The position numbers and the translations under genes are program-made. Positions 1 through 11,207 of a stretch of 26,028 bases of DNA are shown piece after piece. Each line of letters opens with the position of its first letter. Position 1 is the first letter of the stretch. The DNA is from Protostelium mycophagum (taxonomy: Eukaryota > Evosea > Variosea > Protosteliida > Protosteliaceae). Where the stretch lies: assembly GCA_002081555.1 (NCBI GenBank), contig MZNV01001223.1:1-26028 (forward strand). Direction: 5' to 3'. The notes beneath the pieces were generated by a model. That model was not told where the DNA came from, did no database searches, and worked only from the letters and a program-made list of their open reading frames with translations.

Positions 1-587
1 TCATCATGGTACAAGAGACGGGTATGAGCTCATGGGATCAACCGCCAGTCAGAAGAGGCGATGAGTAATCAAGTGCTACATTACACAGAATTAAGCCGAC
101 AAAGAATCGAACCATTCAATTTCTGGATGGAACTCTAATGTACATAAAATTTTATTGTGAGAAGATTTTTTGGGTGTAACTTTTGATCAAAATAAAATTC
201 CGGAATTTTCTGGCCTGTTTCTCCGAAGCGTGATAAGATGTTTTTCGACTTTCACAAACAAAGATTAGAGAGATACCACTACACATGGGGAGAAACAGGG
301 TGGAACCAGAAGACGTAGTTGTCTCTGTGCCACAGACAACGAGAAATTCAATCACAGTGCGTCATATAGGGAGGACACCAACAATGTCACATACTTGGAG
401 GCCAGCACCTCCTCCTACGGTGCCAATTGTGGTGCAGAAGTCAGCCGAGCAGATGATGAAGGAATATGAGTCCATTCGAAAAGCGGCAACCAATAATTCT
501 TGGATAGAGGCCATGGAATGGGATACCAACAACAAACCTCCAGAAGACTTCACAAAAACTGCTACATCGCAACCAAGAACCGCTTAA
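1..587 (+). CDS. C-terminal end of an unrecognised gene (partial, 2 exons)
   Basis: Two exons join in phase: 1-64 (frame 3) and 269-587. The intron 65-268 begins gtaatc, ends gattag, and a GAA codon is rebuilt across it. Without this splice the first exon would stop at TAA 66-68, so a gene ending there is the alternative. The second exon encodes a hydrophilic tail with a Pro-rich stretch (RPAPPPTVPIVV) and a helical Lys/Glu segment, ends ...TSQPRTA and stops with TAA at 585-587. An AATAAA lies at 638-643, about 50 nt beyond the stop, which supports this as a true 3' end. No domain or signal is visible. The start lies outside the window and the product was not recognised; it could be the cytoplasmic or disordered tail of a larger protein. 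Confidence 0.5.
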
Positions 588-891
588 GAATGGGAGGTCG
601 CTTTGCCAATGCTTGTAGATATAGAACAGAGGAAACTAATAAATTTTGAGTTCGATGTCGGTCCTGTAACATCTTTATTTAACAGCTTTGACAAAATGAG
701 TATTGAAAAAGTCGCTTTCGAGAAGGTATGACGTGCTTACCATACCCTCATAATCTGTTCGATGTCCTTGTTTGATTGAATGTTTGGAAGACTGCTAAAA
801 AAAGCTTAACCTGCTGTGATGCAGCATTTTCTGTGCTGGGAACACCTCAAAATAGTCCTTGGCAGTTTGGCGTTTCAGTTTCACCAGCAGG
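588..891. other. Intergenic stretch: 3' end of gene 1 and ABCA upstream region
   Basis: No convincing gene. It holds the AATAAA at 638-643 of the preceding gene and a short ATG-led reading (695-724, MSIEKVAFEK) followed by gtatga. That reading cannot be joined in phase to the ABCA first exon, so any such splice would be in the 5' UTR. A pyrimidine/CAG stretch just before 892 could be a UTR acceptor. Confidence 0.5.
638..643 (+). promoter_or_regulatory. Polyadenylation signal of gene 1
   Basis: AATAAA 51 nt after the TAA at 585-587; it supports the end of the first gene here. Confidence 0.5.
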
Positions 892-3800
892 ATGACGGAG
901 GATGACAATTGGCGCCAAAAGTGGTTGAAACAAGTTCGTCTCTTGCTTTGGAAAGCATGGCTCATAGCTGTGGGTATTCAGCATGACAGAATGGAAAACC
1001 TCATATCATGTGATGTGTGCCTCACTTCTCAATGAGAGAAGCGCGTAAAGCTGAATAGCTTTATTGTGGTGTAATTCAATGATATTAGGAAGTGATAAAA
1101 ACACAACATCACATATGATCATGTTGATTTCCTTCTGATCTGATCTTGCCCAGCTGAGAAATAAAAAGGGCACCGCAGTTCAATTAGTCGCACCTCTACT
1201 GCTGGTCTTCATTCTCTTCCTCTTACAGATCGGCAACAACACAAACCGACTTGACCCAGAACTTGTTCAGGCCATCCCCAACCCACAACCTCTCCCGCCA
1301 GGAGGTAGTTTTCAAAATTCAAGGTGTGATCTATTGACATGTACAGACATACCGTTGTGTACTTCTGTGTTGGGACAGTGCTGGACCTTTATTTATGCAC
1401 CGCAGAATAACTCTGATATAACTGCCATAGTCCAATCGGTATCTCAATTTATATTTTCAAAAACGAAAGGAATTTTCAAACAAAAGCAAGTGGTACATAT
1501 TCTTCGAATTAATTGTAGTAGATTTGTCGGAACAATAATCCCCCAATCCCCCTCACCAGCATAAGAGGCTTTGACACAGAGTCACAGATAGACAACTTTA
1601 TATTCAACAATCCAAACTCCACACAGGGAGCCTACTTGTTTTATTTCAACGGGACCAACAATACATACGACTATGTCTTGCAGCTGAACCAGACAGACGC
1701 GTATGTCTACGATTTACAAATTCACCACCAGATATATATTGGCTTGCCAATGCAGTACGCCGTTGAGAAGGCGATATGTACGTACTCATTCCACTTTTAC
1801 AACGATTTTTTGCCTTTATGACGTCATATTAGTCAATTTTGTGACCAGAGGAAATGGGAGTATGAACTACAACGTGTCACATTTCCCACACCCCCAGATT
1901 GCGATCATCAGCATCATCGCACAACAAGGTCCACTCTGGTTCTTTGCTGCAATTATGTTCAATCTTGTCTTTGGTTTGACCATGATTGTCACTGAAAAGG
2001 TGAGACATTTCGTTGTAGATGAACTCAAAATTACAGGAGAAAAAATTACGTAGCATCATGCAGATCATGGGACTGTATGACTCCGCATATTGGGTGGCAT
2101 GGTTCATCACATTGCTGGTCTATATCACCATCAGTGTGCTGATTCTAATCATCAGTGGTTGCATATTCCAGTTTAACTTTTTCTTACACAACAATTTCGG
2201 GCTTTATTTCATCGCGATGGAGCTCTTTGGTCTCAGCATGGTGAGATTCGTTGGTCCAGTGTCAAAATGACAGTTTGACAGGTGACCTTGACATTTTTAG
2301 TGTCAACGCTCGTCAAGCGGGCGTCAGATTCTGTGCTCGTTGGGTTCGGGATTTTTATCGGCGGAATTTTCTTGCAATTTGCTGGTGCAACTATTTTTAA
2401 CAGCGCACCAGCCGGACTCCGAATTCTATTTTCTTTCTTCTCTCCCTCCATTTTCCAGGTATTGTTAACGGCTATATTCTCATTGGAATGAAACTGAGTC
2501 GTAGATATGTCTGGGAAACTTGGGTGCTGTCACGACAAAATCTGATGATGTGGGGTTGTCATGGTCTGACAGGGATGTTGTCATGCAGAATCTTTCGTTT
2601 AATCAAGCTTATGGCTGGTTATTTTTAGATTCGCTTTTGTATTTAATTATAGCTTTATATTTGGACAATGTACTACCGAGTGAGTGTCTTTTCGTGAAAA
2701 GAAGATCTGAAGCGTTGTAGATGCGTACGGAACAAGAAGGTCATTTTATTATTTTTTACAGCCTTCTTATTGGAGAGGAACGTCCAGAGCCGTCACTGAC
2801 ACAAAGAGGTTCGACAATGAGGTACCGACTGTTCTCTTGATCATTCATAGGATTAAAACAATACTGAAGATCTTAGATTTTAACAGAGACGGAAATTGCC
2901 GCGATGGATGAAGATGTTCGAGCAGAAAGGAGGTACGTGAGTCATTAAAATTAATATCATTTGACACCTGTCAGATCTGTCATCGATGGAGAATATGGTC
3001 CAGACACGGCCGTCATCATAGACAGATTAGTGAAGATTTATGCTGGCTCAGAAACCAAGAAGAAAGGCTTCCTGTCTTGTTGTACACCGAACATTCCTCA
3101 GGTCCATTTTTAGACATTTTCATTTGGATATACATGTACCTCTCTGTAATGAAGTGAAGATATCTCTGTCGCACAACTGAAGTGGATAGATTGCTGTGAA
3201 AGAATTATGTCTCCAAATTCAATCTGACACGCTTCTCTGCCTTCTGGGTCCCAACGGTGCCGGTAAGACAACTACCATGCATATGTTGTGTGGCTTTCAC
3301 GACGCAACGGCCGGTGACGCCACTATTTTTGGACAGTCGATCGTGAACGATATGAAAGCAGTGCAATCCATGATGGTAGGTCTTAAGATTTTATTCGAGT
3401 CCACGTTATTTATTGATTATCGCAGGGACTGTGCCCTCAATTCGACATATTATGGGACGAATTGAATGGCGAAGAGCATCTACAGTTGTTTGCGTCTCTC
3501 AGGGGCATTCGTGACGATGTGATACCGAGCGAGGTGAGATCTCATGTGATGGAGAGTGATCATTGATGAAATGTTAGGTGACGCGGCTTTTGGAGGCTGT
3601 TACACTGAACGATGTAAGAAGACAAAGAACATCAGGTTTCTCCGGAGGAATGAAGAGAAGGTGATTTATTCAAGTTTTAATAATACTTCTGGTGACATCT
3701 CAGGTTATCAGTCGCGATATCTCTGATCGGAGATCCAAAAATAGTATTTTTGGACGAGCCAACGACAGGAATGGATCCGGTGTCCAGACGACAAGTCTGG

Positions 3801-6800
3801 GACGTCATTGAGGGTGCCAAAAAAGGCAAAGTAATCGTACTCACCACACATTCCATGGAGGAGGCAGATATGTGAGTGTCCTACTGCCAATATGACATAG
3901 ATGACATTTACAGATTGGGAGATCGAGTCGCGATTATGGCCAAGGGACAGTTGAAATGTGTGGGAACTTCTTTGAGGTTAAAACAGAAATACGGTGCAGG
4001 TTATCGCTTCACGATCGGAACAGATCCCGCCAAGACCGACCAGGTAACGGCATTTTAAAATTCAAATCATACTGAATGGACGAGGTGGTTGAATTCTTCT
4101 GCACGAATTTAAATGGCTGCTACGTGAGTGGAGCCATCGTGTCAGGTTATGTCACTTTTGCAGTTCCCAGAAGCTCCACAGATCTGTTAGTCCCTTTCTT
4201 CAGAAAGTGAGGTTTACTCGCAGATGACATCGCTGATATGCTCAGATTGGAAGCACAAAAGGCAGAGTTAGGCATTACTGACCTTCAGCTCGGGCTTACC
4301 ACTCTGGAAGAAGTCTTTCTGAGCATCGCTGAAGCGTCCGAATTGAACGAGATCACTATTAAAATCAATGAAAAGGAGGAACAGAACGGTAAGATTTGAA
4401 TGATTTTACCTTACTGATCTATAAATAGAACAACCCCGCCCGAAAGCGGGAAAGAATATTGTACACCCTGAAGAAGAGGTTTGTATCACAGTTTGACTTT
4501 CTCAAAATCATTCTGATTTAATGATAGCTACACGATGCGGAACCCATGACGGAGCTCCAGCACAACGTGGCTCAGTTTAAAGCATTATTTCACAAGACAG
4601 CCATTCTGCAATGGAGGCAAAAAGGGACCACCATGATACAACTATTGGCTCCTCCCGTCTTCATATGTGTCATGATCTTGTTTCAACTGATTCTTGACAA
4701 AGTTGTCAACATAACGACCGTTGAGGTGATTATAAATTTTGAATAGTAATTTTGGGGAGATTAATCTTAACAGCAAACACCAAATGGAACGATTTATCCG
4801 CCATTTCAGATTCTTACTCAACCCAACAAACAATTCCAGCTGTTACAAACAAACCCATACATCCAATACCTGTCTCTTAATGGAACACTTGTGAGATTTC
4901 CCCGAGATTTCATCATGTCTTCTGACGTAATTAGATGTTCTATTCGTATGAGAACGGAGTCAACCCCGGGTCGTTTGAGAGAGGAAATGGAACTTTGGGA
5001 AGGGTGATACCCAACTACAACGGCACAATTAACACGAAATTTCTTCCAGTTCTATTCGATGGAATCGTCATCACCCCATTCGCCTCCGTCAACACCTTTC
5101 AAGCCGCTGTAAGTTGAACCGTCACAAAAAATTCTAACATGGTACAGAATTTCTCCATGCCCATTGATTTTGAGGAATTTTCATCACAACAGGAGATGTT
5201 CGCCACCATGTACAGCATGTTTCAACAGGCCCCGGTGGTAACATGCGCCTATCATTTTTCTGCATTAGACTATTCTCGGAACAATTTCCAGTTTACATCG
5301 TTCTACAACTACAGCACCACCTACGGGGATGACTTGCCGTTCATCATCAACCGCATCACCAACGCAATCACTTCAGGTTACACCTCTTCAACGCGTGGAT
5401 ATTGATAACATCAGGTGTGAACCAAAGTTATGGGGGTCCTTTTTCTCTGAAAAATAGAGGGACGAAAAGTTTTCCAAGCTATAAAGCCCAGTACGGAAGA
5501 CTGGACATCGTGGCTGTCGGTTCAGCTCTCTTGGTAGGTAGTTCATCCTTTTTAATGTTTATCTTTCGTGCAGACCATCTTGGTGCTACAACAACTGCTC
5601 CCCGTATTTACGACCAACATTGTGTATGAAAAGGAGACAAAAACAACTGAAGTCATGAACATGATGGGGTGAGGAAAACATTCGAGACGGTTCTTTGTCT
5701 CACATTCATCAGTATGAAGATGCCAATCTATTGGATAGTCCAGTATCTCTGGAGTTATCTTCTGTATTTGGTCGTGATCATATTGTACGTGGTAACTGGT
5801 CTGGCGATCGGTTTCAATTTTATGCGAGATAATTCCTTCGGCGCTTATGCCATTCTGTACCTTGTGTGGGGACACGTGCTTGTGGCTATGTCTTTCCTCG
5901 CTTCTGTATTCTTCTCTTCGTCTAGAGCATCTATGGTGGCCGGCTACTTTTATGTCATTGCGTCCGCCATTGTAGCCGAGATTTTAATCTTAACGTGAGT
6001 AACATTTATTTAAATCACTACTTAAAAAATGAGCTGATTCAGAGGCCAGATCATTGGGAAATACCGCAACAGTACCATCATCCACGTCCAACGGGGTTTC
6101 TGTTGTTCCCTGCTTCGCATTGTTCAGAGGTCTGCATTACCTCAGCGTCAGTGAGTATTTAGAAATTCAAATTCTGGCGGGAATTTACATTTATAGTGGT
6201 TCAGTATGGTAACACAGGGTATACCATCAGCGACATTAATAATCCAGACTTGAGTCTTGCTTCTGTTTACGGGTTTTTATCTGTTGAATGGGTGGTCATC
6301 ATGATATTATGGCTGTATTTGCAGAATGTAAGTGTACAACTCTTGAAGGAAAATTGATTTCGTTCAGATCGTTCCTTCTTCCTGGGGAGTTGCCAAACAC
6401 CCCTTCTGGTTTTGTGTAAGTCTGAGGTGCATTTCAACGATTCGTCTGAAAAAAATAGATGACAAAGCATAAACACACAGATCTCGCTCTCGAAACTCAA
6501 GACTCACAAGGTGAGAGTGAAAGTATTCAAAAATACTGAGAAATACAGACATGCCGAGAGACTTGGCAGAAGCAAAGAAGAAAGCTTTTGATGAGTCCAT
6601 CGCGTCACAGAATGGGATTCGAGTTTTAAATCTGCAAAAGACATACCCAGGCATTGACGGGAATCCTCCAAAATCTGCTGTGAGTGTTTCCCAACTTGCA
6701 TTCAATTTAGACTTTCCAGGTGAAGGGTGTCTCTTTTGTTGTGCCAAAATCTGCTTGTCTTGGTGTTTTGGGTCACAATGGTGCGGGAAAAACGACCACC

Positions 6801-8501
6801 ATTAGCATGTTGATCGGACTCTTGCCTTCCACAGGCGGTCGAGCTGTGATACAAGGTTTTGATTTAGAGGAAGATTTGGCCTATATCAGAACCATAATGG
6901 GTGTCTGTCCGTAAGTATCTCTCTCACAATCACTTTTAGTATAAAAGAAGTTTAAATTAATATCTACCAGGCAATACGATGTGTTGTGGCCGACACTATC
7001 AGGAAGAGAACATCTCATGTTTTATGGAATTTTGAAGGGGTTGGGAGGAAAGCATCTTGATTACTTGGTCGACGAAGCTCTGCGCAAAGTCAATTTATAT
7101 TCTGTCAGAAACCGTCCCTCTGCACGGTATTCTGGTGGGATGCGTAGGAGATTATCAGTGGGTGAGATTTCAATGTGACATCTGTCATTTCTGATATATA
7201 TCAGCTATCGCGGTATTGGGATCTCCGAAAGTAATCTATTTGGACGAGCCTTCCACTGGCTTAGATCCGAAATCTCGCCAAGACCTTTGGGCGGTCATCA
7301 ACGGGGCGAAAAAAGATGCGTCTGTCATATTGACAACGCATTCTATGGAAGAAGCAGATGCATTGTGTGATGAGATTCTGATCATGTCCGGCGGCCAGGT
7401 GAAATGTGTTGGCCCTTCCGGTGATCTCAAGGTAAGATCATTTTGTTGACATATATACTGACGTGTCAGAATCGTTATGGAGAGGGATATAAACTGTCAT
7501 TCCAAGTTGAGAGGGGATGCGATGACATGCCGGCTCATGAGTTTGTGACGCACCTCGTTCCTGGGGCTGTTTTATTGAACGAATTAGCAGGAACTCGCAA
7601 TTATGAGGTAATGGAAAATGCTGCGTCCGCATTTACCAAAGATTTTGCAGGTCCCTCGAGCTTCAATATTGTTGGAGAGAGTCTTCGAAGAGATGGAGAA
7701 ACACAAGGAACAGCTCCACATAACAGACTGGGCCATCACCAATACAACACTGGAAGAGGTATATTTTCTCCAACCACAATAACCTCTCAAATCCTTCGAT
7801 TAATTGTTCAGGTTTTTTTGAAGATCAGTCTGCAAGCACATCAAGAAGAGCACGGGTCACCAGTTCGACTAGACGACGAAGACATGACTGAATTGGACCA
7901 AATTCCACCTGAAGACCAATCACTCCCAGTGGAGATCCAAGGGGGCGTCATGACAACTGTCCCGCTGGATGACCCACCGAAAGAGGTCGTAAAATCTCCG
8001 CGCCCTCCTCGTCGTGTCTCTGATTCTCCGAGACTCTCAGGGTCCCCACGTGTTCCTCGTTCTCCACGTATCACCCCCCGTGCTACTCATTCTCCACGAG
8101 CATCACAAGATATTACGGCACCATCTTCACAAGAAAACCAAGAGCTGAATGCTGATCCAACACCAATGATGCCCATGTTGAGGCTCCCATCCAGTGCACA
8201 GATAGAAACTACCAGAAGATCCAAGGAGTCCAGCCCTCGCGGAGCATCTTTTGGAACGGGATGGACGGATAACCATTACACCCCTCGGAGTACTCCACGA
8301 GATAGTGGTCAAGGATCTCTATCTCCAGACACGCTCAAGCCAAATAACTCCCCTAGAAGCTCATTGAAAGCAAGTCCAAGGACAAAACTGGCACCACTCG
8401 GCCATACGCCTCGGTCTCAGACGCCAACTGGCCAAAGTGAACAAGACAGTGCCGACCAGATTGCTCCCACGGACGAGAGCGCACCGAACAGTGTGCAATG
8501 A
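892..8501 (+). CDS. ABCA-family full-length ABC transporter (lipid transporter), 37 exons
   Basis: Predicted 1,909 aa with TMD1-NBD1-TMD2-NBD2, the full ABCA architecture; the family moves lipids across membranes using ATP. Exons: 892-969, 1154-1304, 1347-1438, 1588-1777, 1833-1999, 2037-2240, 2282-2458, 2505-2679, 2721-2821, 2877-2932, 2975-3101, 3190-3375, 3426-3533, 3578-3660, 3704-3871, 3914-4043, 4085-4206, 4246-4388, 4429-4478, 4528-4725, 4774-4890, 4935-5108, 5148-5376, 5415-5533, 5574-5668, 5713-5994, 6050-6150, 6197-6327, 6368-6415, 6459-6510, 6549-6679, 6720-6910, 6971-7161, 7205-7431, 7470-7607, 7651-7758, 7812-8501; all phases agree. NBD1: Walker [11 protein letters not shown] near residue 526, signature FSGGMKRR near 625, Walker [17 protein letters not shown]2: [10 protein letters not shown] near 1413, signature YSGGMRRR, Walker [18 protein letters not shown] marks include [15 protein letters not shown] before the TM block and PSYW after TMD1. 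The start is the first ATG before an amphipathic [17 protein letters not shown] helix. The last ~215 residues are a Ser/Pro/Arg-rich tail. Which ABCA member it is cannot be said. Confidence 0.95.
2713..2722 (+). promoter_or_regulatory. Intron motif CGTTGTAGAT serving as 3' splice site (ABCA)
   Basis: The motif ends the 41-nt intron 2680-2720 and the splice falls after TAG. Phase and ABCA similarity ([14 protein letters not shown], then LQPSYW) confirm this acceptor. The same 10-mer recurs in other genes, mostly as acceptors. Confidence 0.7.
7860..8501 (+). other. Ser-Pro-Arg-rich low-complexity C-terminal tail of the ABCA protein
   Basis: This is the tail-coding part of the last exon (7812-8501). 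After the conserved ABCA end ([15 protein letters not shown]) an acidic linker ([16 protein letters not shown]) follows. Then comes a run of short SPR, SPRxP, TPR and SPRxS units, densest at about 7996-8110 and again at 8230-8440. The codons are in frame without a stop until TGA 8499-8501. Such SP/TP-R segments are typical of disordered, phosphorylated tails; that role is inferred. The composition is quite unlike the rest of the transporter. Confidence 0.8.
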
Positions 8502-8642
8502 TAAAATGAAACACAGTTTTTTAATTCTGAAAAGTTTCCTTTGTGTCTCGAAATCAAACAGCCGCTGGCAACTGCACAAGCAGACTTGACGGCTGTCTCT
8601 GGAAAAACGCTCCTTCCCAAATGTTGACGGATACCACAAAGA

Positions 8643-8648
8643 AATAAA
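8643..8648 (+). promoter_or_regulatory. Polyadenylation signal of the ABCA gene
   Basis: AATAAA about 140 nt past the TGA at 8499-8501. A weaker ATAAAA lies directly after the stop (TGATAAAATG) and could be used instead. Confidence 0.5.
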
Positions 8649-8680
8649 ACGAATCGTGTACATTTTCTCCAGGCCCTATC

Positions 8681-8702
8681 CGTTTCGTTTCGGTTTCGTT
8701 TT
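8681..8702. repeat. Short (C)GTTTC low-complexity tandem tract
   Basis: Four imperfect units of CGTTT(C) in a row in the ABCA-PEX4 intergenic region. It could be simple sequence or a promoter element for PEX4; nothing decides between them. Confidence 0.5.
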
Positions 8703-9325
8703 ATTCAAATGAGAAAGTGTAAATCACAAAAAGTGAACCGGTTCCAATTTCCGTCTTGGCCAAAAAGGCCCTCATTCTAGATCTCATTGGTGGTAAAATC
8801 TTGATAAAGGAGTTGTGGTGGTAGTGTGTTTGTTTCTCTTGGTCTATCAAGTCTTTTTTGGTCTGTGTATTTCTGAGTATTTGTTGGATTATCTTAGCTC
8901 TTTGGGATTTTGGCTTGGTTTCAAAATTGAATCAAAGTTGATTGAGTGGCTGAAATGATAATGTAATAAATTGTATTAAATGTTTTTTTTTTACTTTCCT
9001 CTTCTCCTAAGGAGGCCTGTTTTGGGAAGACCAAAGATCCTCCAAAAGCGGCTATGTGCAACTGAATATTTATTTTGAGTGTGGAGGGAGCACCGTAGTA
9101 CAAACGTAGAAATTTGTTTTGTCGGCATTGATTTCTCCATTTTAGCATCACAAATTTGATCGCGCTGTTGCAGATAATTTTCCGTGTTATCTTCTTCTTT
9201 TTCTCGCTGAGTTTGTCATGATATCGTATTATTCCTGGTTGTCGAAGAACGCAATTTTTTTATTCGCGCTGTTTACAACTTGACAAAAAACGAAACTGAA
9301 CAACATCACATTTCCCCATAAAAAC

Positions 9326-9983
9326 ATGCAAACACAGAGACTTCTCAAAGAGTATAAAGGAATCAAGTCGGAAGGAACGCAAGATATCGCTTTGTCTCCC
9401 ATTGATGAGTCTGATCTTTTTCATTGGGCTGCTCTCATTAAAGGACCTGCCGGAACGCCATTCGAAAATGGAGTCTTCAAATTATCAATTACGGTTCCAA
9501 CACAATATCCTTTAGAACCTCCACAAGTTAGATTTGTGACAAAAGTGTTTCATCCAAACGTTCACTTCAAGGTATGTCTATAAGTCTGATGACATCATTC
9601 GTAAACTTGAGGAGAAGAGCAAAGATATTCGTGAATTTACGCCTGCATTGATCGTAATGAATCAATTAGCCCACTCAGAAAAACATTCAAATCTTCAACT
9701 GACTTGGGCAGAGTGGCGAGATCTGTTTGGACCTTTTAAGAAATGCCTGGAGCGCTATATACACGCTCCAATCGGTGTGCCGTGCCATCGCCTCTCTACT
9801 CGCCTCACCAGAACCAGACAGCCCTCTAAACTGCGATTGTGGTACGTATTATTATTCATGTCACAATCAAGATCTGAAAATGACGAAGGGAATCTGCTGA
9901 GATGTGGAGATGTGAGAGGGTATAATTCTATGGTTAAGATGTACACGAAAATGTACGCACAGATCCCCTTCCAGCTTTCTTGA
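9326..9983 (+). CDS. PEX4: Peroxisomal ubiquitin-conjugating enzyme E2 (PEX4-type)
   Basis: Exons 9326-9571, 9712-9841 and 9889-9983 give 156 aa, close to the 157 aa of the plant protein. The UBC fold reads through in order: an N-terminal helix (RLLKEYKGI), the WAALIKGPAGTPFENGVF strand region, YPLEPPQVRFVTKVFHPNVH, then SGEICLDLLRNAW with the catalytic Cys at residue 87, followed by TLQSVCRAIASLLASPEPDS and the PEX4-typical GNLLRCGDVRGYNSM end. PEX4 is anchored to peroxisomes by PEX22 and mono-ubiquitinates the receptor PEX5 so that it can be recycled; this role is from the family. The HFK|SGEIC junction has Ser where most E2s of this type have Thr. The second intron ends in AAG rather than CAG or TAG. 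AATAAA lies at 10013-10018. Related E2s such as UBE2D lack the GNLLRxGD ending, so the call is firm. Confidence 0.92.
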
Positions 9984-10012
9984 GCTAGATGCCTGTAAAT
10001 TGAATCGAAAAG

Positions 10013-10018
10013 AATAAA
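10013..10018 (+). promoter_or_regulatory. Polyadenylation signal of PEX4
   Basis: AATAAA 30 nt after the PEX4 stop codon, in the 152-bp gap before the next gene. Confidence 0.6.
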
Positions 10019-10054
10019 CACAAAGAACGTCCACTGAATTGTTTTCGCGAGTGC

Positions 10055-10072
10055 GCATTCGCATTCGCATTC
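10055..10072. repeat. Hexanucleotide microsatellite (GCATTC)x3
   Basis: Three perfect GCATTC units lie in the short PEX4 to small-gene spacer, preceded by a related gtgc and followed by gcag. They fall about 65-80 bp before the next start codon, so length changes could alter that promoter or 5' UTR. Confidence 0.7.
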
Positions 10073-10135
10073 GCAGATCCCCTCACCAAAAAGTGATTTG
10101 ATTGAAATCAAGAAACTTCAAATCAACCACACATC

Positions 10136-10436
10136 ATGTCTCTCGTCACAAGTCGTGCCACCAACAATATTGCTGTTAAGAAGGCCACAAAGAAATTTTA
10201 TGAGAGCACCTTCAAGTACCAAGAGATAATCGCACAACCCGCCGTCATGTAAGATTTCACTAATTCTTCCTCTTCTAAATTGCCACAGTCTACCCGCAGC
10301 GGCAGCTTTCACAGGATACTTTATGCAAGTTGGACAGCTTGCTGCCTCTCATTTCCCTGGAAGCAGAGGTGCTAAAGCCGCGAAGTATAGCATGCGATCT
10401 CCAGTACACTTACTTCACGCTGAAAAGAAGTATTGA
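10136..10436 (+). CDS. Small single-TM protein, 86 aa, unknown
   Basis: Exons 10136-10248 and 10289-10436 join across a clean 40-nt intron (gtaaga...ccacag), rebuilding an Ile codon. The N-terminus is basic and amphipathic (SRATNNIAVKKATKKF) without acidic residues. A hydrophobic stretch of about 18 residues (VILPAAAAFTGYFMQVGQ) follows, then a basic tail ending HAEKKY. Size and charge resemble small accessory subunits of mitochondrial inner-membrane complexes, but no family was recognised and that is only a guess. AATAAA at 10481-10486 is 45 nt past the stop. It lies head-to-tail with PEX4 at 152 bp, so it needs its own promoter in that gap. Confidence 0.65.
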
Positions 10437-11207
10437 GGAACATAAAAGCCAAATCATCCTTTTGTGATCTTCGCCCCTTCAATAAATCATTTGGACAACT
10501 GGACTCATTGGTGTACTTTTTGTTGATCTGTTACGTCTATTTCCAGCGATTCATCAATAGTGGGTGGCCTGATCTAAGAGCAAGGGCTTTTGCAGAAGGA
10601 GTGGCTTCTAGCGGCGACATGCGCAATGATCAATAAGAGCGAGATCATGCGTGTACATGTACCCAAGATTCAGCATAAAATCTGAACACATTTTTGTGAA
10701 GGATCAGGCACGTTGTACATTCTGGGCTTGATGACGTCATCCTGTCACTCCAGCTATGGAAAACATGGGGACCACAACTGCCACTTGTACAACCCATTAA
10801 TACGAAATGCATCCAAAAGGGCCTCCGTGTGGTGCCAAGCAACTCCAGTTCTATGAGTAAAAATATTGCGGAATTCAACCGCCTCTGTTGCCTTCTCATT
10901 TTGTAGTAAACAAGCCACTTGTGACGGGGAACTGCAACCAAACCTCGCTAGAGATAAAAATATGTGATCGTTAAGGACCGTGACTCTCACGGTTTGCTGC
11001 GGGGTAAAATTAGAAGTTTATGGATTGTCGTGGGTAGTGCTCAGTGGTCACGGTTATGTCCATCAGGGAGTATGGATAGTTTGACGGAACATGTGAGTGA
11101 CAATCAGACATTCTTGACACTTTTTCTGGCAAAACGTCAAAAAACCCGGGCGGAGAAAAAGAGCAAGTTGTATTTTCCGGTCCTTCCATTTTCAACAAGC
11201 GCAAGAG
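10437..11207. other. Intergenic stretch without a supported gene
   Basis: The first part is the 3' end of the small gene (AATAAA at 10481-10486). A TGACGTCA palindrome lies at 10732-10739. Two minus-strand open stretches (10754-10990 and 11010-11189) have some coding character and could be exons of a diverging gene, but no start, splice chain or similarity ties them together. The last ~100 bp must hold the promoter of the 7TM gene. Confidence 0.4.

Larger units (their letters stand above)
8502..9325. other. Intergenic: ABCA 3' end and PEX4 upstream region
   Basis: An AATAAA at 8643-8648 is the likely ABCA polyadenylation signal, about 140 nt past the stop. A TTTCG-type low-complexity run lies at 8681-8702 and a T-run at 8982-8991. 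Short open frames on the minus strand have no splice or similarity support. No RNA gene or repeat element was recognised. Confidence 0.55.

Noticed and set aside
2000-2018. A 19-nt intron ending gttgtag in ABCA
   Set aside because: It splices in phase, but a 37-nt alternative ending ttacag at 2036 also does and gives the ABCA-typical TEK|EKKL join, so the longer intron is preferred.
2740-2761. A 22-nt intron gtcatt...ttacag in ABCA
   Set aside because: Choosing the donor at 2680 makes the whole 2721-2821 stretch one exon reading [18 protein letters not shown], the family sequence, so no intron is needed.
4208-4210. In-frame TGA in ABCA as a selenocysteine or readthrough codon
   Set aside because: A normal 39-nt intron 4207-4245 removes it and gives [14 protein letters not shown], matching the family.
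5995-6049. Apparent frameshift between ABCA exons 26 and 27
   Set aside because: Using the acceptor ggccag at 6049 instead of attcag at 6042 restores the frame.
10754-10990. Minus-strand open stretch with coding-like composition
   Set aside because: No start codon or proven acceptor chain and no recognised family; left as a possibility within the intergenic entry.
11010-11189. 59-codon minus-strand ORF diverging from the 7TM gene
   Set aside because: Only 18 bp from the 7TM start, no splice partner in phase, no similarity; probably promoter sequence or chance.
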